This document shows positions 27,996 through 36,135 of a stretch of DNA of 64,000 bases, piece after piece. The stretch's first letter is position 1; every line of letters starts with the position of its first letter. The position numbers and the translations under genes were made by a program. Below the pieces are notes generated by a model that did no database searches, was not told the DNA's origin, and saw only the letters and a list, made by a program, of their open reading frames with translations. This DNA is from Streptomyces sp. MUM 178J (GTDB taxonomy: Bacteria; Actinomycetota; Actinomycetes; Streptomycetales; Streptomycetaceae), in contig NZ_JADWYQ010000028.1 of the NCBI RefSeq assembly GCF_022414575.1, positions 1 to 64,000 on the forward strand. Reading direction: 5' to 3'.

Positions 27996-28005
27996 GCGCT
28001 CCGCA

Positions 28006-28056
28006 GGACGCGCCACGGTGCGCCGTCGAGCGGACGCGCCACGGTGCGCCGTCGAG
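28006..28056. repeat. Direct repeat of 25 bp
   Basis: The 25 bases at 28006-28030 are repeated exactly at 28032-28056 (period 26), just after the small CxxC protein gene. Confidence 0.85.
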
Positions 28057-28135
28057 GGGGCGGGCCCCCGACGGTCGTCCGGAAGGCCCGAAAATCGGGT
28101 GCTCCGACGCCCTCCGCCCCGCTACCGTCGCCGTC

Positions 28136-28203
28136 ATGGACGCATTCCTCCCGATCTACGAGTGAGGGGAGGGCGGCCCGGCCTGCCGGCCCGGCGCCGC
28201 CTC
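28136..28203 (+). other. Possible leader peptide plus hairpin upstream of the DUF6243 gene
   Basis: A nine-residue ORF (MDAFLPIYE, 28136-28165) is followed at once by a GC-rich, partly paired segment (28167-28203, core GGCGGCCCGGCC against CCGGCCCGGCGCCGCC). Short ORF plus hairpin ahead of a gene is an attenuator-like layout, but there is no run of a regulatory amino acid, so this is tentative. Confidence 0.25.
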
Positions 28204-28257
28204 CTTCCGACGCGAATCAGCACATACCGCACTTCTCACTGCGAATGGGAGAAACCC

Positions 28258-28467
28258 ATGGCCAAGAGTCGTAACAACCTCCTCGGCGTCGGCGGTCAGC
28301 GCCGCAAGCTGTCCCGCGCCGACCAGCAGGGCGGCGGCCCGTCCCGCGCGGCCGACCGCAGCGCCGCCGCCGACCAGAAGCAGGACCTGCTGCGCAGGAT
28401 GCGTGAGCGCAGCCGGGGGCAGTCGGCGCCGTCTCCTCAGTCCCCGCGGCAGGACGGCGACAGCTGA
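28258..28467 (+). CDS. DUF6243 family protein
   Basis: 69 aa from ATG 28258 with GGGAGAA before it. Sequence MAKSRNNLLGVGGQRRKLSR at the start, then a basic, Gln/Ser/Arg-rich tail. I recognise this as a small actinobacterial family (DUF6243) without known function. It is highly basic and probably disordered, so nucleic-acid binding is possible but unproven. It is followed by a perfect hairpin terminator. Confidence 0.75.
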   Translation: MAKSRNNLLGVGGQRRKLSRADQQGGGPSRAADRSAAADQKQDLLRRMRERSRGQSAPSPQSPRQDGDS

Positions 28468-28484
28468 ACACACGGCACAGAAGA

Positions 28485-28524
28485 CCAGGGCCCGGCCCGC
28501 AGCGCGCTGCGGGCCGGGCCCTGG
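28485..28524. terminator. Terminator after the DUF6243 gene
   Basis: A 19-bp perfect stem (starting CCAGGGCCCGGC) around a 2-nt centre, so effectively a 40-bp palindrome, 17 bp beyond the stop codon. Confidence 0.85.
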
Positions 28525-28619
28525 TCCAGGAGCGGCCGAAGCCCGCTCCCCGGGCTTTACGGGTCGGCCGTGCCCGCGGGTGTGTGAGGGCCACTGCCGC
28601 GGTGCGGGACAATGGGCCG

Positions 28620-29816
28620 ATGACCACCACCCCGCTCCCCGGGCTGTCGATAGGCCCGTACGCCGTGCAGCCGCCCGTGGTGCTCGCTCCCATGGCCGGC
28701 ATCACCAACGCGCCGTTCCGCACGCTCTGCCGCGAATTCGCCGAAGGCGGGCGGGGGTTCGGGGGTCGTCCCCCGGGGGGTGCGGCCGCCGGCGGGAAGG
28801 GCCTGTTCGTCAGCGAGATGATCACGACGCGGGCGCTGGTGGAGCGCAACGACAAGACCATGCAGCTGATCCACTTCGACGCGAGCGAGACCCCGCGGTC
28901 GATCCAGCTGTACGGGGTGGACCCGGTCACCGTCGGCAAGGCCGTCCGCATGATCGTGGACGAGGGCCTGGCCGACCACGTCGATCTGAACTTCGGCTGC
29001 CCGGTGCCGAAGGTCACCCGCAAGGGCGGCGGCTCCGCCCTGCCGTACAAGCGGCCGCTGCTGCGGGCGATCCTGCACGAGGCGGTGACGAACGCCGGGG
29101 ATCTGCCGGTGACGATGAAGATGCGCAAGGGCATCGACGACGATCACCTGACGTATCTGGACGCCGGCCGGATCGCGGTCGAGGAGGGCGTGACGGCGAT
29201 CGCGCTGCACGGCCGCACGGCGGCCCAGCACTACGGCGGCACGGCCGACTGGGACGCAGTCGCCCGGCTGAAGGAGCATGTGCCGGAGATCCCGGTGCTC
29301 GGCAACGGCGACATCTGGACGGCGGACGACGCGCTGCGCATGGTCCGCGAGACCGGCTGCGACGGGGTCGTGGTGGGGCGCGGCTGCCTGGGCCGCCCGT
29401 GGCTCTTCGCGGACCTGGTGGCGGGCTTCGAGGGCGCGGGCCCGGACGCGTACGCAAGGCCGTCGCTGCGTCAGGTCGCGGACGTCATGGTGCGCCATGC
29501 GCACCTGCTGGGGGAGTGGATCGGCGACGAGGCGCGGGGCGTCGTCGACTTCCGCAAGCATGTGGCCTGGTATCTGAAGGGCTTCTCGGTGGGCTCCGAG
29601 ATGCGCAAGCGGCTCGCGATCACCTCCTCCCTGGACGAGCTGCGCGAGCTGCTCGCCGAGCTGGACCTCGACCAGCCCTGGCCGTCCGGCGCGGACGGCC
29701 CGCGCGGGCGGACGTCCGGCAACAACCGGGTGGTGCTGCCGGACGGCTGGCTTCGGGACCCGTACGACTGCGCGGGCGTCACGGCGGACGCGGAACTGGA
29801 CACCTCGGGCGGCTGA
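28620..29816 (+). CDS. dusB: tRNA-dihydrouridine synthase
   Basis: 398 aa from ATG 28620 (MTTTPLPGLSIGPYAVQPPV). FMN-dependent TIM-barrel enzyme that reduces uridine to dihydrouridine in the tRNA D-loop. Motifs: VLAPMAGITNAPFRTLCRE, the catalytic Cys in DLNFGCPVPKVTRKGGGSAL, KMRKGIDDDH, LHGRTAAQHYGG, GNGDIWTADDA and VVVGRGCLGRPW. A Gly/Arg-rich insert (GGRGFGGRPPGG, near residues 43-58) interrupts the usually compact stretch before FVSEMI. It lies alone between terminators and the convergent GntR gene. Confidence 0.93.
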   Translation: MTTTPLPGLSIGPYAVQPPVVLAPMAGITNAPFRTLCREFAEGGRGFGGRPPGGAAAGGKGLFVSEMITTRALVERNDKTMQLIHFDASETPRSIQLYGVDPVTVGKAVRMIVDEGLADHVDLNFGCPVPKVTRKGGGSALPYKRPLLRAILHEAVTNAGDLPVTMKMRKGIDDDHLTYLDAGRIAVEEGVTAIALHGRTAAQHYGGTADWDAVARLKEHVPEIPVLGNGDIWTADDALRMVRETGCDGVVVGRGCLGRPWLFADLVAGFEGAGPDAYARPSLRQVADVMVRHAHLLGEWIGDEARGVVDFRKHVAWYLKGFSVGSEMRKRLAITSSLDELRELLAELDLDQPWPSGADGPRGRTSGNNRVVLPDGWLRDPYDCAGVTADAELDTSGG

Positions 29817-29895
29817 CGTCCCGGACTCTGCCTATGTCCCGGGCTCTGCCTGCGTCCGGGCCCTTGAGGCCTCTTCCAGGCGCGCCGAGGGAGGG

Positions 29896-30648
29896 TTACC
29901 CGTCCAGCCTGCCCGCCCGGCGCGACAGCGGGGAGGCGTCCGCGGAGTTGCTGACGCTGAAGGTGACCGCGCCCGCGACATACCGGTCGTCGGTCCATTC
30001 GATGGGGCGGCCCGTCGCGGTGCAGGTCAGATGGCGTTGGCGGAGGAGGGGGCTGCCGCGGCGGACGTGGAGGAGGCGGGCGTCGACGCTGCCGGCCGGG
30101 ACCGCGTCGATCAGATGGTCGCCGTAGTGGGCGACGATGCCGTGGGCGTCGGCGAGGCTGTTCATGATGGAGACGCAGTCGTCGGGGAGCTCCTCGACCG
30201 ACGGGGCGACCCAGTCCGCGTAGGCGGTGCGTTCCAGCATGGCCGGTTCGCCGTCGAGGAGGCGCAGGCGGACCACATAGAGGACGCCGGCGCCCGGCGG
30301 CAGGGTCAGTCGGGTGGACTCCGTGGGAGTGGCGGGGCGGCGGGTACGGGTCAGGATGCGGCTGGAGATCTCGTAGCCCTCGCCCTGGGCCCACTGGGCG
30401 AAGCTGTTCAACTCGGCGAAGCTGTGCCGCCGTTCGCGCCGAAGCACGATGCGGCGTGCGCCCTGGCGGGAGCCGATGAGGCCTTCGGAGGCGAGGAGGG
30501 CGACCGCCTGGCGCACCGTGCCGCGGGAGGCGGACCAGCGGGCCGCGAGGTCGCTCTCGCTGGGCAGCTGGGAGCCGACCGGGTACTCGCCGCCGAGGAT
30601 CGAGCGGCGCAGGGCCTCCGCGATCTGCAGATAACGCGATGCCGCCAC
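29896..30648 (-). CDS. GntR-family regulator (HutC/UTRA type)
   Basis: 250 aa. N-terminal winged helix (YLQIAEALRRSILGGEYPVG, LPSESDLAARWSASRGTVRQ, LLASEGLIGSRQGARR), then a UTRA ligand domain (about 80-240). It is divergent from an ABC importer operon whose promoter carries the palindrome CTTGTTCAGACAAG, a typical GntR-type site, so it most likely represses that operon until the transported compound or a metabolite binds UTRA. Ligand unknown; phosphonates, sugars and amino acids are usual for this class. Confidence 0.9.
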   Translation of the reverse strand: MAASRYLQIAEALRRSILGGEYPVGSQLPSESDLAARWSASRGTVRQAVALLASEGLIGSRQGARRIVLRRERRHSFAELNSFAQWAQGEGYEISSRILTRTRRPATPTESTRLTLPPGAGVLYVVRLRLLDGEPAMLERTAYADWVAPSVEELPDDCVSIMNSLADAHGIVAHYGDHLIDAVPAGSVDARLLHVRRGSPLLRQRHLTCTATGRPIEWTDDRYVAGAVTFSVSNSADASPLSRRAGRLDG

Positions 30649-30876
30649 GCGTTCGCCCTCCGTGTCAGGGGTTAAGTGTGCGCAGTTCGCCGTAGAACCG
30701 CTGCTGTTTCCAGTCAGCCTAGACCGGGGGAGGGGCTGCTGTCGCCACCGTCGCCGAGAGGCCCGCTGGGCGCTGGATCACGGGGAGGAAACGGTTTTCG
30801 GTCTTCGGGAAGCCGTGCCCGGCACGTCATTCGCCGTTCATGAACCGGCCAGGTCCGCCGGGCGAACTGAACCCGG

Positions 30877-30890
30877 CTTGTTCAGACAAG
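30877..30890. promoter_or_regulatory. GntR-type operator upstream of the ABC importer
   Basis: CTTGT-TCAG-ACAAG, a perfect 5-4-5 palindrome, 31 bases before the binding-protein start and between the divergent GntR gene and its likely target. Confidence 0.55.
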
Positions 30891-30920
30891 TTCCGTCCCC
30901 TCGGCTCTTGGGAGAGACCC

Positions 30921-32078
30921 GTGTTCAGATCTGCCGGCCGCGGCACGGCCGCCCTGCTCGGCGCCGCCGCCGTCCTCACGTCCCTCAGCGCCTGTGGCGC
31001 CGCCCCCGACGACACGGCCGACGCGGCCGGCAGCGGCGGGGTCAAGGCGTCTGCCGCCGGCTCCGCCGCCGACTTCGGCGGGATGAAGGAGCTTATCGCC
31101 GCAGCCCAGAAGGAGGGCGAGCTCAACGTCATCGCCCTGCCGCCGGACTGGGCCAACTACGGCGAGGTCATCAAGGCGTTCGAAGCGAAGTACAAGATCA
31201 AGGTCAACAGCGAGAACCCGGACGCCTCCAGCGCCGACGAGATCGCCGCCGTGAAGTCCCGCAAGGGCCAGAAGCGCGCCCCCGACGTGCTGGACCTGGG
31301 TATCGCCTTCGCCCGGAGCGGCGCCGAGGAAGGGCTGTTCGCGCCTTACAAGGTCGAGTCCTGGGACAAGATCCCGGACTCCCAGAAGGACGCCGAGGCG
31401 CGCTGGTACAACGACTACGGCGGCTATGTCTCCATCGGCTGCGACGCCGAGCGGATCAAGAACTGCCCGCAGACGTTCGCCGACCTGCTCAAGCCCGAGT
31501 ACAAGGGCAAGGTCGCGCTCAACGGCAACCCGACCAAGTCCGGGTCCGCCTTCGGCGGCGTGTACGCCGCGGCGCTCGCGAACAAGGGCTCCTTCGGCGA
31601 CATCCAGTCCGGCATCGACTTCTTCGCCGAGCTGAAGAAGAGCGGCAACTTCATCCCCGTGGAGTCCACCCCGGCCACGGTCGAGAAGGGCGAGACGCCC
31701 ATCAGCATCGACTGGGACTACCTCAACGCCGGGTACGCCGACCAGTTCAAGGACAAGGGCGTCGACTGGAAGGTCGCCGTCCCCAGCGACGGCGTCTACG
31801 CCCAGTACTACTCGCAGGCCGTCAACAAGGAGGCCCCGCACCCGGCCGCCGCCCGCCTGTGGATGGAGTTCCTCTACAGCGCCGAGGGCCAGAACCTGTG
31901 GCTGAAGGGGTACGCCCGGCCCGTTCTGCTCCCCGCGATGATCGAGGACGGCACCGCGGACAAGGAGTTCACCGGCAAGCTCCCCAAGGTCTCCGACGCG
32001 CCCGCCTTCCCCTCCTCCGAGGAGCTGGACAAGGCCAAGGCCGACCTCGCAGAGAAGTGGGACAAGGCCCTCTCCTGA
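30921..32078 (+). CDS. ABC transporter substrate-binding lipoprotein (family 1)
   Basis: 385 aa from GTG 30921, preceded by GGGAGAG. Signal with lipobox LSAC. The mature part is a type-1 periplasmic-binding fold similar to iron/thiamine/2-aminoethylphosphonate/polyamine receptors (KEGELNVIALPPDWANYGEV, KRAPDVLDLG, GKVALNGNPTKSGSA, TPISIDWDYLNAGY). It delivers ligand to the two permeases encoded just downstream (stop overlaps the next ATG). Neighbouring UTRA regulator and HAD phosphatase make a phosphonate-type substrate attractive, but the sequence alone does not decide it. Confidence 0.88.
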   Translation: MFRSAGRGTAALLGAAAVLTSLSACGAAPDDTADAAGSGGVKASAAGSAADFGGMKELIAAAQKEGELNVIALPPDWANYGEVIKAFEAKYKIKVNSENPDASSADEIAAVKSRKGQKRAPDVLDLGIAFARSGAEEGLFAPYKVESWDKIPDSQKDAEARWYNDYGGYVSIGCDAERIKNCPQTFADLLKPEYKGKVALNGNPTKSGSAFGGVYAAALANKGSFGDIQSGIDFFAELKKSGNFIPVESTPATVEKGETPISIDWDYLNAGYADQFKDKGVDWKVAVPSDGVYAQYYSQAVNKEAPHPAAARLWMEFLYSAEGQNLWLKGYARPVLLPAMIEDGTADKEFTGKLPKVSDAPAFPSSEELDKAKADLAEKWDKALS

Positions 32079-32983
32079 TGACCGCGCTCTCCCAGCCCCC
32101 CACGCCTGTCGCCGGCGGCGCGTCCCGTCGCCGCCGGCGGCGGCGCGGACCCCGCACGCATCTCGCCGCGCTGCCGCTGCTCGGCTTCACCGCGCTGTGC
32201 TTCGGACTGCCCGTCGGCGCGCTGCTGTACGGGGCCGTCACCCGCACCGACCCGGACACCGGCGCCACCGCGGTCACCGGCGAGCATCTCGCCCGCTCGC
32301 TCCAGGGGCCCTATCTCGGCTCCCTGATCGGCAGTGTGCAGCTCTCGGCGCTCACGGCGCTGATCGGCTCGGTCCTCGGCGTCCTGATCGCCCAGGCGAT
32401 CGTCACCTCACGCTCCCGCGCCCTGCGCGACGCCGCGCTCACCGCGTCCGGCGTGCTCGCCAACTTCGGCGGCGTGCCGCTCGCGTTCGCGTTCATCGCG
32501 ACCCTCGGCATCTCCGGAGTCGTCACCCAGCTCGCCGACCTCACCTCGCTCGGCTGGAACCTGTACTCCTTCACCGGGCTCGCCGTCGTCTATCTGTACT
32601 TCCTCACCCCGCTGATGGTGCTCGTGATCGTCCCAGCGCTGGACGGGCTGCGGCCCCAGTGGCGCGAAGCCGCGCAGAACGCAGGCGCAAGCGGACGCCA
32701 GTTCTGGCTCCACATCGGCCTGCCCGTGCTCGCGCCCTCGCTGCTCGGCGGCTTCGTCCTCCTCTTCGGCAGCGCCTTCGCCGCGCATGCCACCGCCGCC
32801 GCCCTCGTCGGCGGCTCGGTGCCGCTCGTCACCCTGAAGATCGCCGACGCGCTGTCCGGGAACGTGCTCGTCGGCCAGGAGAACGTGGCTCTCGCTCTCA
32901 GCCTCGACATGATCCTGATCGCCGGGCTCGTGATGGCGGTCTACCTCCCCCTCCAGCGACGGAGCGCGCGATGGCTGCGATGA
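32078..32983 (+). CDS. ABC transporter permease 1
   Basis: 301 aa from ATG 32078, overlapping the binding-protein stop (TGATG). A basic N-terminus then about six transmembrane helices. The permease EAA-type loop is visible as WREAAQNAGASGRQFWLHIGLP, the site where the ATPase docks. Pairs with the next gene as the heterodimeric channel. Confidence 0.9.
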   Translation: MTALSQPPTPVAGGASRRRRRRRGPRTHLAALPLLGFTALCFGLPVGALLYGAVTRTDPDTGATAVTGEHLARSLQGPYLGSLIGSVQLSALTALIGSVLGVLIAQAIVTSRSRALRDAALTASGVLANFGGVPLAFAFIATLGISGVVTQLADLTSLGWNLYSFTGLAVVYLYFLTPLMVLVIVPALDGLRPQWREAAQNAGASGRQFWLHIGLPVLAPSLLGGFVLLFGSAFAAHATAAALVGGSVPLVTLKIADALSGNVLVGQENVALALSLDMILIAGLVMAVYLPLQRRSARWLR

Positions 32984-33876
32984 CGACCTCCACGATCGAC
33001 CGCCCCGCGCGGGCGGCCGCGACACGCCGGAGAGGGCGGCCCCGCATCTGGCGGGGGGCCGTGCTCGCGCTCGCCGCCTGCTACTTCCTGATCCCGCTGG
33101 CCGCCTCCTTCGTCTTCACCGTGCACACCCCGGGGCAGGGCGTCTCCTTCGAGGCCTACACCGCGCTGCTCGCCGCCGACGGATTCACCGACAGCCTGCT
33201 GCTGTCGCTCTCCCTCGCCGCCGCGACCATCGCACTCGCCCTGCTGCTGGCCGTGCCCGCGCTGGTCGCGGTGCGCCTCGGCGCGCCGCGGCTGCGGCCC
33301 GTTGTCGAGGTGATGTGCATGCTGCCGCTGGTCGTGCCGCCGATCGCGCTGGTCACCGGCGTCAGCACCGTGCTGCGCTGGGGGCCGGACCAGCTGTCGC
33401 GCACGCCCCTGTACCAGACGTTCCTCGCCGTGCAGAACGAAGAGTTCCCGCTCGTGCTCGTCCTCGCGTACACGGTGCTGGCGCTGCCGTTCGTCTACCG
33501 CTCGCTGGACACCGGGCTGCGCGCGGTCGATGTGCCGACCCTGGTGGAGGCCGCCCGCAACTGCGGCGCGTCCTGGCCGTACGTCGTCGTCCGCGTCCTG
33601 CTGCCCAATCTGCGTGCCGCGCTCGCCGGGGCCGCGTTCCTCACCCTGGCGCTGGTGCTCGGCGAGTTCACCATCGCCTCGCTCCTCGGCTTCGAGCCGT
33701 TCGCGGTGTGGATCGTCACCATCTCCGGCTCGCAGGCGAGGATGTCCGTGGCCGTCTCCGTCCTCAGCCTGCTCATCACCTGGGCGCTGCTGCTTCTGCT
33801 GTCCCGCGCGGGCACGGCGGCGGCCACCGCCGCCCCGTCCCGCGACTCCTCCCGTACCTCCCGCAAGGAGCCCTGA
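32971..33876 (+). CDS. ABC transporter permease 2
   Basis: 301 aa from ATG 32971 with GGAG six bases before it; ATG 32980, overlapping the previous stop as ATGA, is also possible. Six hydrophobic segments and the EAA loop LVEAARNCGASWPYVVVRVLLP. The C-terminal tail is Ser/Arg-rich. Translationally coupled to permease 1 by overlap. Confidence 0.9.
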   Translation: MAAMTTSTIDRPARAAATRRRGRPRIWRGAVLALAACYFLIPLAASFVFTVHTPGQGVSFEAYTALLAADGFTDSLLLSLSLAAATIALALLLAVPALVAVRLGAPRLRPVVEVMCMLPLVVPPIALVTGVSTVLRWGPDQLSRTPLYQTFLAVQNEEFPLVLVLAYTVLALPFVYRSLDTGLRAVDVPTLVEAARNCGASWPYVVVRVLLPNLRAALAGAAFLTLALVLGEFTIASLLGFEPFAVWIVTISGSQARMSVAVSVLSLLITWALLLLLSRAGTAAATAAPSRDSSRTSRKEP

Positions 33877-33880
33877 GACC

Positions 33881-35053
33881 ATGTCCACCCCCACCGCCGA
33901 GGCCGAGCGGGCACGCCCGGCCGCCGCAGCGGCGTCCGGCGCGCGCGTCGAATTCCGCGGGCTGCGCCGGGCGTTCGGCGCGACCGTCGCCCTCGACGGC
34001 CTCGATCTGAGTGTCGAGCCCGGCGAACTGATGGCGCTCCTCGGCCCCTCGGGCTGCGGCAAGACCACCGCTCTGCGGGTGCTCGCCGGATTCGAGCACC
34101 CGGACGCGGGCGAGGTGCTGCTCGACGGCGAGGACATCACCGGTGTGCCGGCCAACCGGCGCGACGCCGGGATGGTGTTCCAGTCGTACAGCCTCTTCCC
34201 CAATCTGAGCGCCCGCGACAACGTCGCCTTCGGGATGCGCGTCCGCAGGGTCCCGGCCGCCCGGCGCAACGCCCGCGCCGCCGAACTCCTCGACCTGGTC
34301 GGCCTGCCCGACCACGGGGACCGCTTTCCGCACCAGATGTCCGGAGGCCAGCAGCAGCGCGTGGCCCTCGCCCGTGCCCTGGCCCTCGAGCCGCGGGTGC
34401 TGCTGCTCGACGAGCCGCTGTCCGCGCTGGACGCCAAGGTGCGGCTCAGCCTGCGGGAGGAGATCCGGCGGCTGCAGCTCTCCCTCGGCGTCACTGCCGT
34501 GTTCGTCACCCACGACCAGGAGGAGGCGCTGTCCATGGCGGACCGGGTCGCCGTCCTCAACGCGGGGAGGCTGGAGCAGTGCGCCGCCCCGGCCGAGCTG
34601 TACGAGCGGCCCGCGACCGCCTTCACAGCCTCCTTCATCGGCACCATGAACCGGCTGCCGGGTCTGCTGACCGGCGGCGGGACCGTGGCGGTCGCGGGGC
34701 AGAAGCTGCCCGTGGACGGCGACGTGCCGACCGCCGTACGGGATGTGGAGGTGCTCATCCGGCCCGAGAACGTCGCCGTGGCCGCCGAACCGGACGGCGA
34801 GGCGGTGGTCGCCTCCGCCTCCTTCCTCGGCGCGGTCACCCGCGTCCACGCGGAGCTGGCGGGCGTCGGCACGATCACCGCGGACGTCCCCTCGCGCGAC
34901 GCAGTGGACCTGGCACCCGGTGCCCGCGTCCGGATCGGCCTCGCGGAACGCCCGGTCCGTGTCGTGCCGTCGGCGTCGCCGGCGGCGACGCCGACGGAGG
35001 CGGCGGCCGCGACGGCGACTGCCGGGGCCGCAGCTGCCGGGGCCGCCGAGTGA
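33881..35053 (+). CDS. ABC transporter ATP-binding protein
   Basis: 390 aa. Walker A LLGPSGCGKTTALRVLAG, Q-loop MVFQSYSLFPNLSA, signature MSGGQQQRVALARALALEP, Walker B LLLDEPLSALD, switch His in VTHDQEEALSMAD, then a TOBE-type domain (about 240-370) as in CysA/PotA/AfuC-type importers. The C-terminus ends in an Ala/Thr-rich tail. The stop overlaps the next gene start by four bases. Confidence 0.93.
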   Translation: MSTPTAEAERARPAAAAASGARVEFRGLRRAFGATVALDGLDLSVEPGELMALLGPSGCGKTTALRVLAGFEHPDAGEVLLDGEDITGVPANRRDAGMVFQSYSLFPNLSARDNVAFGMRVRRVPAARRNARAAELLDLVGLPDHGDRFPHQMSGGQQQRVALARALALEPRVLLLDEPLSALDAKVRLSLREEIRRLQLSLGVTAVFVTHDQEEALSMADRVAVLNAGRLEQCAAPAELYERPATAFTASFIGTMNRLPGLLTGGGTVAVAGQKLPVDGDVPTAVRDVEVLIRPENVAVAAEPDGEAVVASASFLGAVTRVHAELAGVGTITADVPSRDAVDLAPGARVRIGLAERPVRVVPSASPAATPTEAAAATATAGAAAAGAAE

Positions 35054-35754
35054 GCCCTGACGCGCCCCGCCCCGCCGCCGTCCTCTTCGACATGGACGGC
35101 ACCCTCGTCGACACCGAGGTCCTGTGGTGGCGGGCGGCCGAAGAGGTCGCGGCCGGGCTCGGCCACGACCTCGGCGACGCCGACGCGCCCGAGGTCGTCG
35201 GCCGCGCCGTCGAGGACACCGCCGCCCACCTCATACGGGTCACCCGTGCGAGAGGCCCGCAGTCCGCGGCGCGCGTGGCGGCCGAGCTGACCCGGACGTT
35301 CTTCGCCAAGGTGGCCGCGGGCGCGCCGCTGCGCCCCGGCGCCCGGCGGCTGCTGTCCGCGCTGGAAGCCGACGGAGTGCCGTTCGCGCTGGTCAGCGCC
35401 TCGCCGCGGGTCGTTGTAGATGCGGTGGCACAGGGAGCGCTGGCCGGAGTGCCGTTCGCGTTCACGCTGTCCGCGGACGACACCGTGCGGACCAAGCCGC
35501 ACCCCGACCCCTACCGGGCTGCGGCCGAGCGGTTCGGGGCGCTCCCCGGGGACTGTGTGGCGGTGGAGGACTCGCCGGACGGCAGCGTGTCCGCCGAGGC
35601 CGCGGGGTGCGCGGTGCTGGTGGTGCCGTCGCTGCTGCCGGTGGAGCCGTCGGCCCGCCGGGTCTTCGCCGGGAGCCTGGAGGAGGTGGATCCGGCGATG
35701 CTCGGACGGTGTGTTTCCGGCGCGTTGCGGGCACCCGTCGGTGAGTCCGGATGA
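35050..35754 (+). CDS. HAD-superfamily phosphatase
   Basis: 234 aa from GTG 35050. HAD motif I FDMDGTLVDTE, motif II LVSAS, motif III K in RTKPHPDPYRAAAERFG, motif IV AVEDSPDGSVSAEAAG. A beta-phosphoglucomutase-like subclass of cytoplasmic phosphohydrolases. As the last gene of the ABC operon it may remove phosphate from the imported compound. A rationale exists for phosphonate or sugar-phosphate catabolism, but substrate is not predictable. Confidence 0.9.
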   Translation: MSPDAPRPAAVLFDMDGTLVDTEVLWWRAAEEVAAGLGHDLGDADAPEVVGRAVEDTAAHLIRVTRARGPQSAARVAAELTRTFFAKVAAGAPLRPGARRLLSALEADGVPFALVSASPRVVVDAVAQGALAGVPFAFTLSADDTVRTKPHPDPYRAAAERFGALPGDCVAVEDSPDGSVSAEAAGCAVLVVPSLLPVEPSARRVFAGSLEEVDPAMLGRCVSGALRAPVGESG

Positions 35755-36135
35755 TGAAATCGGGACGTGTAGGAGTGCGTGATTCTCGCCACCCTTGATA
35801 GGGGTTGCGCTCAGATGAGCGGTCTTGAGGGGGTGGCCCCCTCGCTCCAGATCTAGAAGGGGTGGCACGGGGTGCCACCCCTTTTGGCTTCAAGACTTGA
35901 AAACAAAAGCTGATGGAGGCGCTCATGTGAGCGCGTAATCTCTGGTTTGAGTCAAGTGCGCTTCGGTGGGTGAAGGGAGGTCGAAGCGGCTTACTACGCG
36001 TCAGTCACTTTCGATCTGCTGGCGGACGAGTGGTTAAGGCCGTATGACGCGCAAGTGGACGTACCCAGACGCCTTTGATCTGGGTATGTTCCTCGCCGTC
36101 AGGGCAGCCACCGAGTCCTCGAGGAGTCGAGACCC
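35755..36135 (+). other. Long ppdK leader region with stacked hairpins, possible small RNA
   Basis: 380 bp with no convincing ORF, lower in coding bias than its flanks. It contains a GAGGGGG...CCCCTC hairpin near 35827-35843 followed at once by a perfect 12-bp terminator stem, then a T-run. Sequence TTGATA near 35801 could be a -35 for a short transcript ending there. Closer to ppdK, TTTGATCTGGGTATGTTC (36076-36093) resembles a promoter -10 region. Confidence 0.35.
35857..35885 (+). terminator. Rho-independent terminator downstream of the ABC/HAD operon
   Basis: AAGGGGTGGCAC and its complement form a 12-bp stem with loop GGG followed by TT, the clearest intrinsic terminator in the window. 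It could end the ABC/HAD transcript or a short RNA upstream of ppdK. Confidence 0.8.

Noticed and set aside
32941..35868. 975-aa open frame antisense to the ABC/HAD genes
   Set aside because: Spans several real overlapping genes on the other strand; not a plausible product.
35886..36000. tRNA-like or attachment-site sequence near ppdK
   Set aside because: No cloverleaf or CCA-like acceptor, no integrase nearby.
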